From Parasulfuritortus sp049322515 (lineage in GTDB: Bacteria; Pseudomonadota; Gammaproteobacteria; Burkholderiales; Thiobacillaceae), in assembly GCA_049322515.1 (NCBI GenBank), contig JBMOQW010000020.1, positions 1 through 63,520 on the forward strand: 63,520 nt of DNA, given 5' to 3'. The notes below the pieces were generated by a model. The model was not told the DNA's origin. It searched no databases and was given only the letters and a program-made list of their open reading frames with translations. A program made the translations under genes and the position numbers. Positions 16,728-24,795 of this stretch are shown here, in pieces (the first letter of the stretch is position 1; each line of letters starts with the position of its first letter).

Positions 16728-18661
16728 CCCCGAATTCACTCGAACTCCTCGCCCCGGCGCGCGACGCCGAGATCGGCATCGAAGCCGTCAACCACGGCGC
16801 CGACGCGGTCTACATCGGCGGGCCGTCGTTCGGCGCGCGGGCCGGCGCCGGCAACGCCGTGGCCGACATTGCCCGTCTGGTCGAATACGCGCACCGTTAC
16901 CATGTCCGCATCTACGCCACCCTGAACACCATCCTGCGCGACGACGAATTGGAACCGGCCCGGCGTCTGGTGCATGAGTTCTGGGACGCCGGTGTCGATG
17001 CCCTGATCGTGCAGGACATGGGCCTCTTGGAACTCGACCTGCCGCCGATCCCGTTGCACGCCAGCACGCAGTGCGACATCCACAGCCCGGAAAAGGCGGC
17101 GTTCCTGGAGGCGGTCGGTTTTTCCCAGCTGGTCCTGGCGCGCGAACTGACCCTGGAGCAGATCGCCGCGATCCACGCCGCGACCTCGGTGCCACTGGAA
17201 TTCTTCGTCCATGGCGCGCTGTGCGTCGCCTACAGCGGCCAGTGCTACATCAGCCACGCCCAGACCGGGCGCAGCGCCAACCGGGGCGATTGCAGCCAGG
17301 CCTGCCGGCTGCCCTACCGGGTCACCGATGCCCAGGGCCGGGTGATCGCCCACGACAAGCACGTGCTTTCGCTCAAGGACAACAACCAGAGCGCCAACCT
17401 GGAAGCGCTGGTCGATGCCGGTATCCGCAGTTTCAAGATCGAAGGCCGCTACAAGGACCTGGGCTACGTCAAGAACGTCACCGCGCACTATCGCCGCCTG
17501 CTCGACGACCTGCTCGCCCGCCGGCCCGAACTGGCGCCGGCGTCCAGCGGCCAGTGCAGCTTCACCTTCACGCCCGATCCGGACATGAACTTCAACCGGG
17601 GCGCGACCGATTATTTCGTGCAGGGCCGCCAGGCCGACATCGGCGCCTTCGACAGCCCCAAGAACCCCGGTCGGCCGATCGGCTGGGTGACCCGGATCGG
17701 CCCCGACTGGATCGAGCTGGAGACCGATGCGCCGCTCAACAATGGCGATGGCCTGTGCTATTACGACCTGCGCCGGGACCTGGTCGGCCTGGCCATCAAC
17801 GAAGCCGAGCCGCTCGGCGACCGGCGCTGGCGGGTGCGGCCCAAGGACCGGATCGCCATGCTCAAGGATCTGCGCGTCGGCACCGAGGTCAACCGCAACC
17901 GTGACCAGGCCTGGCAGCGTCTCCTGGAGAAAAAATCGGCCGAGCGCAGGATCCCGGTCTGGCTCGAATTCACTGAAACCGGGGCCGGCTTTGCCCTGGC
18001 CCTGACCGACATCGAGGGCTACGCCGCACGCGTCGAGGTGGCGTTCGACAAGACCCCGGCCAAGGATCCCGACGCGGTCGAGACCGGCTTGCGTGCCCAT
18101 CTCGGCAAGCTGGGCGCGACGCCGTTCGCGGCACTCGACGTTCGGATCGCCCTGGCGCAGCCCTGGTTCGTGCCCGCCTCGGTGGTCAACGCCCTGCGCC
18201 GGGACGCCGTGGCGGCCCTGGAGGCCGCGCGCCTGGCCGGCCATGTCCGTCCGCCCCGGGCCCCCGGGCGTCCGGCCACCTATCCCGACGATGCCCTGAC
18301 CTACCTCGGCAATGTCTTCAACGGCCGGGCCCGGGATTTCTATGCCCGCCATGGTGTCAAGCTGATTGCCGCGGCCTACGAGAGCCACGAGGAGACCGGC
18401 GAGGTCTCGCTGATGATCACCAAGCACTGCGTGCGCTATTCGCTCAGCCTGTGCCCGCGCCAGACCCAGGGCGTGGTCGGGGTGCACGGCACGGTCAAGG
18501 CCGAGCCGCTCACCTTGGTCCAGGGCGATGAAACCCTGACCCTGCGCTTCGACTGCAAGGCCTGCGAGATGCACGTGATCGGCCGGCTCAAGCGCGCCGT
18601 GGTCGAACAGCGCCAGCGCCAGGTCCGGTCCGAGCCGATGCGCTTCTACAAGACGCGCTGA
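16724..18661 (+). CDS. rlhA: Peptidase U32-family protein, probable 23S rRNA C2501 hydroxylase RlhA
   Basis: 645 residues from the ATG overlapping the preceding stop. The U32 start LELLAPARDAEIGIEAVNHGADAVYIGG, the cysteine cluster CVAYSGQCYIS...GDCSQACRLPYR near residues 165-205, SFKIEGRYKDLGYV near 240 and a long C-terminal extension ending in the collagenase-like region with FDCKACEMHVIG fit the RlhA (YdcP) branch, about 650 residues in enterobacteria. RlhA makes 5-hydroxycytidine in 23S rRNA. Its placement as the last coupled gene of a glycosylation operon is unusual for a housekeeping rRNA modifier. Confidence 0.8.
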   Translation: MTPNSLELLAPARDAEIGIEAVNHGADAVYIGGPSFGARAGAGNAVADIARLVEYAHRYHVRIYATLNTILRDDELEPARRLVHEFWDAGVDALIVQDMGLLELDLPPIPLHASTQCDIHSPEKAAFLEAVGFSQLVLARELTLEQIAAIHAATSVPLEFFVHGALCVAYSGQCYISHAQTGRSANRGDCSQACRLPYRVTDAQGRVIAHDKHVLSLKDNNQSANLEALVDAGIRSFKIEGRYKDLGYVKNVTAHYRRLLDDLLARRPELAPASSGQCSFTFTPDPDMNFNRGATDYFVQGRQADIGAFDSPKNPGRPIGWVTRIGPDWIELETDAPLNNGDGLCYYDLRRDLVGLAINEAEPLGDRRWRVRPKDRIAMLKDLRVGTEVNRNRDQAWQRLLEKKSAERRIPVWLEFTETGAGFALALTDIEGYAARVEVAFDKTPAKDPDAVETGLRAHLGKLGATPFAALDVRIALAQPWFVPASVVNALRRDAVAALEAARLAGHVRPPRAPGRPATYPDDALTYLGNVFNGRARDFYARHGVKLIAAAYESHEETGEVSLMITKHCVRYSLSLCPRQTQGVVGVHGTVKAEPLTLVQGDETLTLRFDCKACEMHVIGRLKRAVVEQRQRQVRSEPMRFYKTR

Positions 18662-18786
18662 GGCGGCGTTTCAAGTTTTCTGCCAGGCAACCGATAATGG
18701 CGGGCCGATCGCCAGATCGCAGCTCGTCCCCTGATCCGGCGACTGACATAAAACACCAACAATCACTGCGCATCGAAGGAGTCCTC

Positions 18787-20436
18787 ATGGCATCACTGAG
18801 CATTGCCCAACGCCTCTGGGTCTGGGCCCTCGTCTCGTTCCTGTCGTTCATCCTGGCCATCGGCCTCGGCATGACCAGCCTCAAGGCGGCGCGCGATAGC
18901 CTGAAAACGGTGCATGACGACCGCATGGTGCCGACCATGCAATTGTCCGAGATCGGTATCCTCCTGGCCGAGAACCAGCGCCAGGTGCTGCTCGCCTTCC
19001 AGCACGATCCTGGGGGTGCGCTGGCCGAAATCCACGACCATGCCATCTCGATGCACCTGGACAGCATCAAGACCAATGCCGCCCGCCTCACGCAATTGTG
19101 GGAGGCCTACATGGCCACCTATCTCACCGAGGAAGAAAAGGCCCTGGCCAAGACCTTCGCCGAGCAACGGGACCGCTGGTTGGCGGGCTTGCAAAAGGCG
19201 GTGGCGGCCATCGAGGCGGGCGACTTCAGCCAGGCGGTGATGGCCGATTTCCTGGCTGCGGCCAACCGGGACGGCAAGGCCGTGATCGAAGCCCTGATGC
19301 ATCTGGAGGAATACCAGAAAAAGATCGCCCATGCGGAATTCCAAGCTGCCGAGGCCAGCTATGATCGCAACTTCACCTGGCTGGCCGTGCTGTTCGTGGT
19401 CACCCTGCTGTTCAGTGCCTGGGTCGGGATCACCACCATGCGTCGCTTCAAGCAGGGGTTCGCCGCCGCCCAGAGCACTGCCCAGGCGATTGCCGACGGC
19501 GATCTCAGTCGGCCGGTCCCGGTCGAGGGCAGCGACGAAGTCGGCCAACTGCTCAAGCAGATGGCGGTCATGCGCGACAACCTGCATGGCCTGATCCGCG
19601 AACTGCACGGCAATATCGCCACCCTGACCCAGGAATCGCGGCAGTTGCGCGGCGCGTCCGAGAATGTCTCGGCAACGGCCGAGTCGCAGTCGGAAGCCGC
19701 GTCCAGCATGGCCGCGGCGGTGGAAGAGCTGTCGGTGTCGATCGACCAGGTCGAGGAAAACGCCCAGGATGCCCGGCGCATCACCCAGGAATCGAACCAG
19801 AGCTCGAGCCAGAGCGCCCAGGTGATTCGCCAGGCGGTCGACGAGATGCATCGCATCGCCCACTCGGTCACCGAGACCGCCGGCAGCATCCGCGCCCTGG
19901 AAGGCGAGGCCGGGCGCATCACCGACATCGTCAACGTCATCAAGGACATTGCCGACCAGACCAATCTGCTCGCCCTGAACGCGGCCATCGAGGCGGCGCG
20001 GGCCGGCGAACAAGGGCGCGGCTTCGCGGTGGTGGCCGACGAGGTGCGCAAGCTGGCCGAACGCACCAGCCAGGCGACGGTCGAGATCACCGGCATGATC
20101 GGCAAGATCCAGGACGGCGCCAAGCAGGCCGCCCAGGGCATGGAAAATGGCGTCGCCCAGGTCGAGGCGGGGGTCGAGTTGGCTTCCCGCGCGGGTGGCG
20201 AAGTGGCGCAGATGCAGGAGGCCGGCAACCGCATCTCGGCGGCGGTCGATGCCATCAGCCTGGCCTTGCGCGAGCAGTCCGCCGCCACCCGGCAGATCGC
20301 CGGCCGGGTGGAGAGCGTTTCCCAGGGCACCGAGGAAATGGCCGCCAGCGCGCGCCAGACCAGCGGTTCGGCTGGGGAACTGGAACAGCTCGCGGCGACC
20401 CTGGACCGCCTCGCCGGCAGGTTCCGGGTGTCCTGA
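18787..20436 (+). CDS. Methyl-accepting chemotaxis protein
   Basis: 549 residues from the ATG at 18787, with an AAGGAG ribosome site just upstream. Membrane helices at about 10-30 and 195-218 bracket a periplasmic four-helix-bundle-type sensor of about 165 residues. HAMP follows at about 219-272, then the cytoplasmic signalling coiled coil with the conserved tip IADQTNLLALNAAIEAARAGEQGRGFAVVA-type sequence near residue 390. No C-terminal pentapeptide for CheR tethering is seen. The ligand is unknown. Its stop overlaps the start of the small secreted protein at 20436. Confidence 0.93.
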   Translation: MASLSIAQRLWVWALVSFLSFILAIGLGMTSLKAARDSLKTVHDDRMVPTMQLSEIGILLAENQRQVLLAFQHDPGGALAEIHDHAISMHLDSIKTNAARLTQLWEAYMATYLTEEEKALAKTFAEQRDRWLAGLQKAVAAIEAGDFSQAVMADFLAAANRDGKAVIEALMHLEEYQKKIAHAEFQAAEASYDRNFTWLAVLFVVTLLFSAWVGITTMRRFKQGFAAAQSTAQAIADGDLSRPVPVEGSDEVGQLLKQMAVMRDNLHGLIRELHGNIATLTQESRQLRGASENVSATAESQSEAASSMAAAVEELSVSIDQVEENAQDARRITQESNQSSSQSAQVIRQAVDEMHRIAHSVTETAGSIRALEGEAGRITDIVNVIKDIADQTNLLALNAAIEAARAGEQGRGFAVVADEVRKLAERTSQATVEITGMIGKIQDGAKQAAQGMENGVAQVEAGVELASRAGGEVAQMQEAGNRISAAVDAISLALREQSAATRQIAGRVESVSQGTEEMAASARQTSGSAGELEQLAATLDRLAGRFRVS

Positions 20437-20717
20437 TGCGCGTTCCGTTCCTGCTGGCGCTGGGTCTGCTGCTTCTGGCCGGTCCCGCGCGGGCGGGTTG
20501 GGCACGGGTCGCCGACGGCGACTGTCCGGGGCCCCAGGTGTGGGGCAGCGCCGGCGAACAGCCCGAGCCCGCGCGCTGCACGCCCGAGTTCGCAGGCAAG
20601 ACGGCGCGCTGCTTCACCCAAGTCTGCAATCCGGGTTGCCAATACATCGACGTGCGCACCGACGCCTGCCAGGGCGGCGCCGAAACCGCGCACGTTTATA
20701 CCTGTCGGCCGGACTGA
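20436..20717 (+). CDS. Small secreted cysteine-rich protein, unknown function
   Basis: 93 residues with a clear signal peptide ending near AGPARA. The mature part has seven cysteines (GDC, ARC, ARC, QVC, PGC, DAC, YTC) in about 70 residues. The ATG lies in the stop of the chemoreceptor gene (TGATG), so it is probably co-translated with it. I do not recognise a family. The pairing could mean a periplasmic accessory of the receptor, but nothing in the sequence proves it. Confidence 0.55.
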   Translation: MRVPFLLALGLLLLAGPARAGWARVADGDCPGPQVWGSAGEQPEPARCTPEFAGKTARCFTQVCNPGCQYIDVRTDACQGGAETAHVYTCRPD

Positions 20718-20804
20718 GGCTGGATTGCGCTTTTAGGTGAGCTGGTCGCAATTACCTCATTACAAGGCGAGATTCGTTCAGCTCTTTCCTAAGATGATTG
20801 CTCG

Positions 20805-21497
20805 TCAGTTCGGGGCTGGGATGCAGGTTCCGCTTGAACAAATATCGGTTCCAGCGCATGAACCACAGGATCCACTGCAGCCATCATCGCCACACTCCTT
20901 GCCAGCACAACTGGGGATACATTGTTCAGGCTCGCAACCTGGAAAATTTGTCGCACAAATCTGTTCGTTTTGGAGCAAAAGTCCAATTTGGCACGCCCCC
21001 AAGGGGGTATTTCCAGATGCAGCCAAATTTCCACCTTGGCAGACCGGTGCTTGAATGCCCGTGATGCGCAAGGTCACTCCACTGGTGTTTTTGAACAACT
21101 GGTCATCGGCGTTCAGGACCACGGTGCCCCCTTCGGGGTTGGCGAGTTCTATCCAAACCAGTTCTGCGAGTGCCTGATTGAAACTTGACTGCCAGGGCAT
21201 GAAAAGCGCGCTTCCGGCACCGACCAGAAGCCACAGAGAAAGATTTCTGGCTTGACGATGAAAGGCATGGAATGAGGAAACGAAGAGTATCAGGGCTAAC
21301 AAAATCAAGGCGAGGTTACCCAATCCAGGGACCGGCACTTCGGATACACCTGAATAAGACAAACTGCCAGGGACGGTGACCGCTTGTGCCAGCGCATGTT
21401 CTGGCATGCACCCAAGCGCACCCGCGGACAGGACGAAGATGGCACGAAGGGGCCGGACAAATTGATCCGCTTGGGGGAATGATGAATGCGTGCTCAT
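20805..21497 (-). CDS. Envelope protein with mid-protein exosortase-like segment and Cys-rich tail
   Basis: 230 residues. A signal-like helix lies at about 17-38 (...EHALAQ). A second hydrophobic block at about 54-100 contains VPVPGLGNLALILLALILFV and then a short basic segment, resembling an exosortase recognition signal placed in mid-protein; the XrtH 'midcut' proteins have this layout, although I cannot confirm that family. The C-terminal 40 residues carry ten cysteines with the motif CIPSCAGKECGDDGCSGSCG, a repeat best known from myxobacterial surface proteins. Codon use and GC are lower than in genes left of 20700. It lies downstream of the OmpA-like gene on the same strand. Confidence 0.55.
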   Translation of the reverse strand: MSTHSSFPQADQFVRPLRAIFVLSAGALGCMPEHALAQAVTVPGSLSYSGVSEVPVPGLGNLALILLALILFVSSFHAFHRQARNLSLWLLVGAGSALFMPWQSSFNQALAELVWIELANPEGGTVVLNADDQLFKNTSGVTLRITGIQAPVCQGGNLAASGNTPLGACQIGLLLQNEQICATNFPGCEPEQCIPSCAGKECGDDGCSGSCGSCAGTDICSSGTCIPAPN

Positions 21498-21534
21498 GGA
21501 TTTGGCGCCTGTGTCGATGATAGGTGGAGGGGCT

Positions 21535-22536
21535 TTATTGCAGTACCAACTCTACCCTGCGATTTCGGCTTCGTCCTTTCTCGCCGCTGTTGGTGGCAAT
21601 AGGCGCGACTGGACCCACGCCCACCGCGGTCAATTTCACCCCCCGGACACCATAAGTCGACTCCAATACTTCTTTGACGGTTTCGGCACGCCCTTTTGAG
21701 AGCGCCAGATTATGGGAATAAGCCCCTTTGTTATCGGTGTGTCCAGTCACAAAAAAGGCCAAACCACGCGAGCGCTTTAGGTATTGCGCAATATTGCTGA
21801 GCGCTTCTTCGGAGTCGGGCCTGAGGGTGGTCCGGTCAGTGTCGAAATATAGCCCATCCAATACAACCTTGCCCTCCGCTTCGATGCCCTTGGTCATCGC
21901 GTCGACTGTCACCATGCCTGTCTGCATGGCTTCCTTCTCGACGACGTCTATGGCGTAGACCACCCGTTTGGTGGGTGTGCGGGACTGCATCTTTCCCGCC
22001 GACATATAGCGAATCCCGTTACCATCCTTTAGCCCGACGCCAATTGCAACGCTTACTTGCCGGCCTTGGAATTGGCCTTGAGCGGCGATGTAGCCGAAAT
22101 CAACAATGCTCCGGATGTTGTGGTAATGAGCGGAGAGTCTATCCGGGTTGCTGGTCACCATGAGGTTGGAAGTCACGGAGCCTCGATCGCATCTTGGCGC
22201 CAGGCAACTGAACAGAATGTTCAAGCCAGCATCCTTGAGGGCGATCTCGAAGTTTCGAAATACGGTCACCAAGGTGGCCGACTCTGGCGCGATGTAGGTG
22301 GAACGTGTGACTTTCCCCTCTACCTCCCGAAAGGGCATCTTGTCACGATTATGGCCCTGCAAACCGGTGATCAAATTGTAGCGGTCAAATTCCTGCAAGT
22401 CCTGGGTCACAAGGGCTGAATCAGAGTAGCGGGATACCAAGGGATGGTCGTCCGTGTCTGGCAAGTCTGGTACACGTGCATGGGTGGAATGCATGAACGA
22501 AAGCATCGCCAGTGCCATGAATACAATCTTGGTCAC
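21535..22536 (-). CDS. DUF4892/OmpA-family outer-membrane-associated protein
   Basis: 333 residues starting at GTG 22536 with AAGGAT upstream; an in-frame ATG is at 22518. The signal peptide ends near STHA. Residues about 30-190 match DUF4892 (LVSRYSDSALVTQDLQEFDRY, ATLVTVFRNFEIALKDAG). The C-terminal 110 residues are an OmpA peptidoglycan-binding domain: LYFDTDRTTLRPDSEEAL, VTGHTDNKGAYSHNLALSKGRAETV and GRSRNRRVEL. It likely bridges the outer envelope and peptidoglycan. Confidence 0.8.
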   Translation of the reverse strand: MTKIVFMALAMLSFMHSTHARVPDLPDTDDHPLVSRYSDSALVTQDLQEFDRYNLITGLQGHNRDKMPFREVEGKVTRSTYIAPESATLVTVFRNFEIALKDAGLNILFSCLAPRCDRGSVTSNLMVTSNPDRLSAHYHNIRSIVDFGYIAAQGQFQGRQVSVAIGVGLKDGNGIRYMSAGKMQSRTPTKRVVYAIDVVEKEAMQTGMVTVDAMTKGIEAEGKVVLDGLYFDTDRTTLRPDSEEALSNIAQYLKRSRGLAFFVTGHTDNKGAYSHNLALSKGRAETVKEVLESTYGVRGVKLTAVGVGPVAPIATNSGEKGRSRNRRVELVLQ

Positions 22537-22617
22537 AGTTCAATCCTTACCGTGGTACTGGAATTAATTGAGCGCGCGGGTCAAAAAAGGCCGGCGCATT
22601 GTGCGTTGTGTCACCAA

Positions 22618-22992
22618 TTACTGGGGCGGATATTGCCCGCCTGCGCTGATATCTTTGTCACCCTGCCGACTTTTCTTGAGTGCATCACCCAGCCTTTGGC
22701 CTGGCTTTTGATTCGTGGCGGAGGGCAAAACTGGTTTGGAGTTGGTGTTCTCACGCTTGACCTGGGTTGTCGTGGAGGTCGTCTCGATGGGGGTGTAACC
22801 AATTTTTATGTAATTAGAGGTCAACCGGATTGGGGGTTGATTGTCCAGGCCGTGATCGCCGTTCGGTGCTGCGAGGGCAATGTCGGGCGAAATTCCCATG
22901 GTCATGCCCAAAACAGCGACAGCGAGAGACAGTCGACTAACTATCTCGTTTTTTTCGGTGCCTGATGTGATCGAGTCGATCTGCTCTGTCAT
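22618..22992 (-). CDS. Small secreted protein coupled to YkgJ gene, unknown function
   Basis: 124 residues. An unusually long polar N-region (MTEQIDSITSGTEKNEIV) precedes a hydrophobic segment and an ALA-type cleavage site, leaving a mature part of about 80 residues that is polar, cysteine-free and rich in Thr, Lys, Gln and Pro, ending GGQYPPQ. Its ATG overlaps the stop of the YkgJ gene (ATGA, 22992-22989), indicating translational coupling. No family recognised. The leader-like N-terminus next to a Cys-cluster protein allows the idea of a modified secreted peptide, which is speculative. Confidence 0.5.
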   Translation of the reverse strand: MTEQIDSITSGTEKNEIVSRLSLAVAVLGMTMGISPDIALAAPNGDHGLDNQPPIRLTSNYIKIGYTPIETTSTTTQVKRENTNSKPVLPSATNQKPGQRLGDALKKSRQGDKDISAGGQYPPQ

Positions 22993-23678
22993 GGTGATCC
23001 TCCTCCAGTGAAAGTCAGACGTGTGCGTATGGCCTTGAGATGATGTTCGGCGGCCTTCTCGGCGCTGAGTGATAGCGGGATGGCGCCAATGTAGGGATTT
23101 CGTTCTAAAACAAAATCGATGTCAAGCATTTCCCTGAATGTTGTAATGCCATTTAACGACATGGGAACCTGTGCATGCCTGTGGCCGTCACTGCGAGGGC
23201 GTTGTCCCATGGTTGTTGCTTGTAGCGCTGCGTGGAGTTCATGGAATAGATCAAGGTACTGATCGGACATAATGAGGTAAGGTAATGCCCCCTGCTGTTC
23301 CAGATGGGCCGCTACCGTTCCGGCGCCACCAAGCCGCCCTTCCGAGCGGGGGTGGGGCGCGAGGGGAGTGAAGGTTTCATTCCCATTTGGATCGACATGC
23401 CGCCCCAAAGGGTAAAGCCGACACACTAGAGGACGATCAGCGTACACGTCACAGCGGCCGGTCATGAGAAACGGGCAAGCACCATCGGTGTCGAAGCGCA
23501 AGTAGGGAGTGTCTGGCATGAGGTAATGGTCCAGAAACTCGCTCGTCGACATTCCCCTGTTGCGTGCAAGTCGATAAATTTCATACGCGCCCACCTGAAT
23601 GCGTTTGTGATGGCAACATTGGCCACAGCCGGCGCATCGGTATGAAAATTCACTTTGTCGGGTAAGCGGTGTGCCCAC
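22989..23678 (-). CDS. YkgJ-family cysteine cluster protein
   Basis: 229 residues beginning at GTG 23678. The cysteine motif CAGCGQCCHHKRIQVGAYE (about residues 15-33) followed by GACPFL...GRCDVYADRPLVCRLYPLG (about 66-91) is the YkgJ/zinc- or iron-chelating signature (CxxCxxCC...C...C...CRxYP). The C-terminal 120 residues are a poorly conserved helical extension. Proteins of this family bind metal or Fe-S clusters and often act as modification or maturation factors; the substrate is unknown. It is translationally coupled to the small secreted protein downstream. Confidence 0.75.
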   Translation of the reverse strand: MGTPLTRQSEFSYRCAGCGQCCHHKRIQVGAYEIYRLARNRGMSTSEFLDHYLMPDTPYLRFDTDGACPFLMTGRCDVYADRPLVCRLYPLGRHVDPNGNETFTPLAPHPRSEGRLGGAGTVAAHLEQQGALPYLIMSDQYLDLFHELHAALQATTMGQRPRSDGHRHAQVPMSLNGITTFREMLDIDFVLERNPYIGAIPLSLSAEKAAEHHLKAIRTRLTFTGGGSP

Positions 23679-23809
23679 GCGATTGGTTATCCAAAGTGAG
23701 ACAGGTGTGCTTCATGAGCACACCATGCCGCCGATAGACCGCAGGGATTGCAGGCCAAATAACAAAGACTGCATGACGTGCCCCCATGAAAGCAGTCAAC
23801 CAAAAAAAC

Positions 23810-24391
23810 TCACACGGTCCGAATGAAATGACGGCTGGAGAACAACCCGAACAGGCCTACCCCAAGTAGCCCAAGCAGGGCAGGCTCAGAAACCGTGTTG
23901 GTATTTTCTTGTGTGGACCGACCAGAGATGGCAAGGGACCAAGAGTGAAGTGTGCCCGAATCCCCGCTTTGGTCATCGCGAATTTTCAAGGTCCAGGTGC
24001 CAAAGGCATCCATCCCGTCGAACACAGATAACAGTTGTTCGGGTCGAAAAAATCCCGTGAATGGAGCGGTGCCTGCGGTGATGGCGGTCGAGGCTTCATC
24101 GTCGAAGGTGGTATTGGTGTAATCGTTTCCGGATCCACCATTGTCTGAGGTAAGTTCCACCTCGGTTCCCCCATGGGCGAGAAAAATATCCAAATCTGCA
24201 TCCCATGTATGAGTCAGGTTCATCGTCAAGTTGACATCCGTGATGATGAAATGACTGGTGAAATCGAGCGTGGAAGTCACGCTGGTGTTGTCAAAGATGG
24301 TAATCGGCACATTGGGGCTGTTGATCGTGATGGCCTGGGCGCTGGTGCAGAAAAACGTGGCGGACATCAAGGCAAGCAGTGTTTTTTTCAT
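23810..24391 (-). CDS. Secreted P-domain protein with PEP-CTERM-like sorting tail
   Basis: 193 residues. The signal peptide ends at SAQA. Residues about 30-155 match the proprotein-convertase P (Homo B) domain: LDFTSHFIITDVNLTMNLTHTW, DLDIFLAHGGTEVEL, GTWTLKIRDDQSGDSGTLHSWSLAI. The C-terminus (VSEPALLGLLGVGLFGLFSSRHFIRTV region) has the tripartite shape of a PEP-CTERM signal: an SEP motif, a hydrophobic helix and a basic end. This suggests exosortase-dependent export to the surface or matrix. No protease domain is present, so it is a stand-alone P-domain. Confidence 0.75.
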   Translation of the reverse strand: MKKTLLALMSATFFCTSAQAITINSPNVPITIFDNTSVTSTLDFTSHFIITDVNLTMNLTHTWDADLDIFLAHGGTEVELTSDNGGSGNDYTNTTFDDEASTAITAGTAPFTGFFRPEQLLSVFDGMDAFGTWTLKIRDDQSGDSGTLHSWSLAISGRSTQENTNTVSEPALLGLLGVGLFGLFSSRHFIRTV

Positions 24392-24795
24392 GTCGAATCA
24401 ACCTGGGTTTGGGGCGGGAAAAAAGAAATAAGCAAAGCAGAGGCCATTTCTTCTCATGACACCGGGCTCTACTCCGTGCCAGGGCGACAGGATGGTCAAT
24501 GCACAAGATCAACAATATGTTTCTTATGAATAAATTACATGCGTCTGGTTTCGGTAATGCGTTGAGGTGCCTTTCAGGTTATTCATGGGATTGTCAATAA
24601 TCCAGCACCATGATGGTCTTTTGTAAAAATTTCCGACACACAGAGGCATTGGTTTGTCCCCTTTCTGGACGCTTGAAACTTCTTGCTCGGAAGCCATCCC
24701 GAAAGGTAGGCCCGATCTACTCAAGGCCCCGGGTAACTGTTTTGCTTTGGCATGAGTCACTGATCAGCGTTTCCGAGGTGACTTGTTTTACCCCC
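24392..24795. other. Noncoding lower-GC stretch between the P-domain gene and copS
   Basis: About 400 bases of visibly lower GC. It must hold the promoter of the minus-strand P-domain gene (from 24392 upward) and the 3' end of the copS transcript. I see no convincing gene, hairpin terminator or repeat. Short open frames here show no recognisable protein. Confidence 0.4.

Noticed and set aside
16736..18574. Antisense frame opposite rlhA
   Set aside because: Shadow of a highly conserved gene; no motifs.
24524..24760. 78-codon minus-strand frame between the P-domain gene and copS
   Set aside because: No signal, domain or convincing start context.
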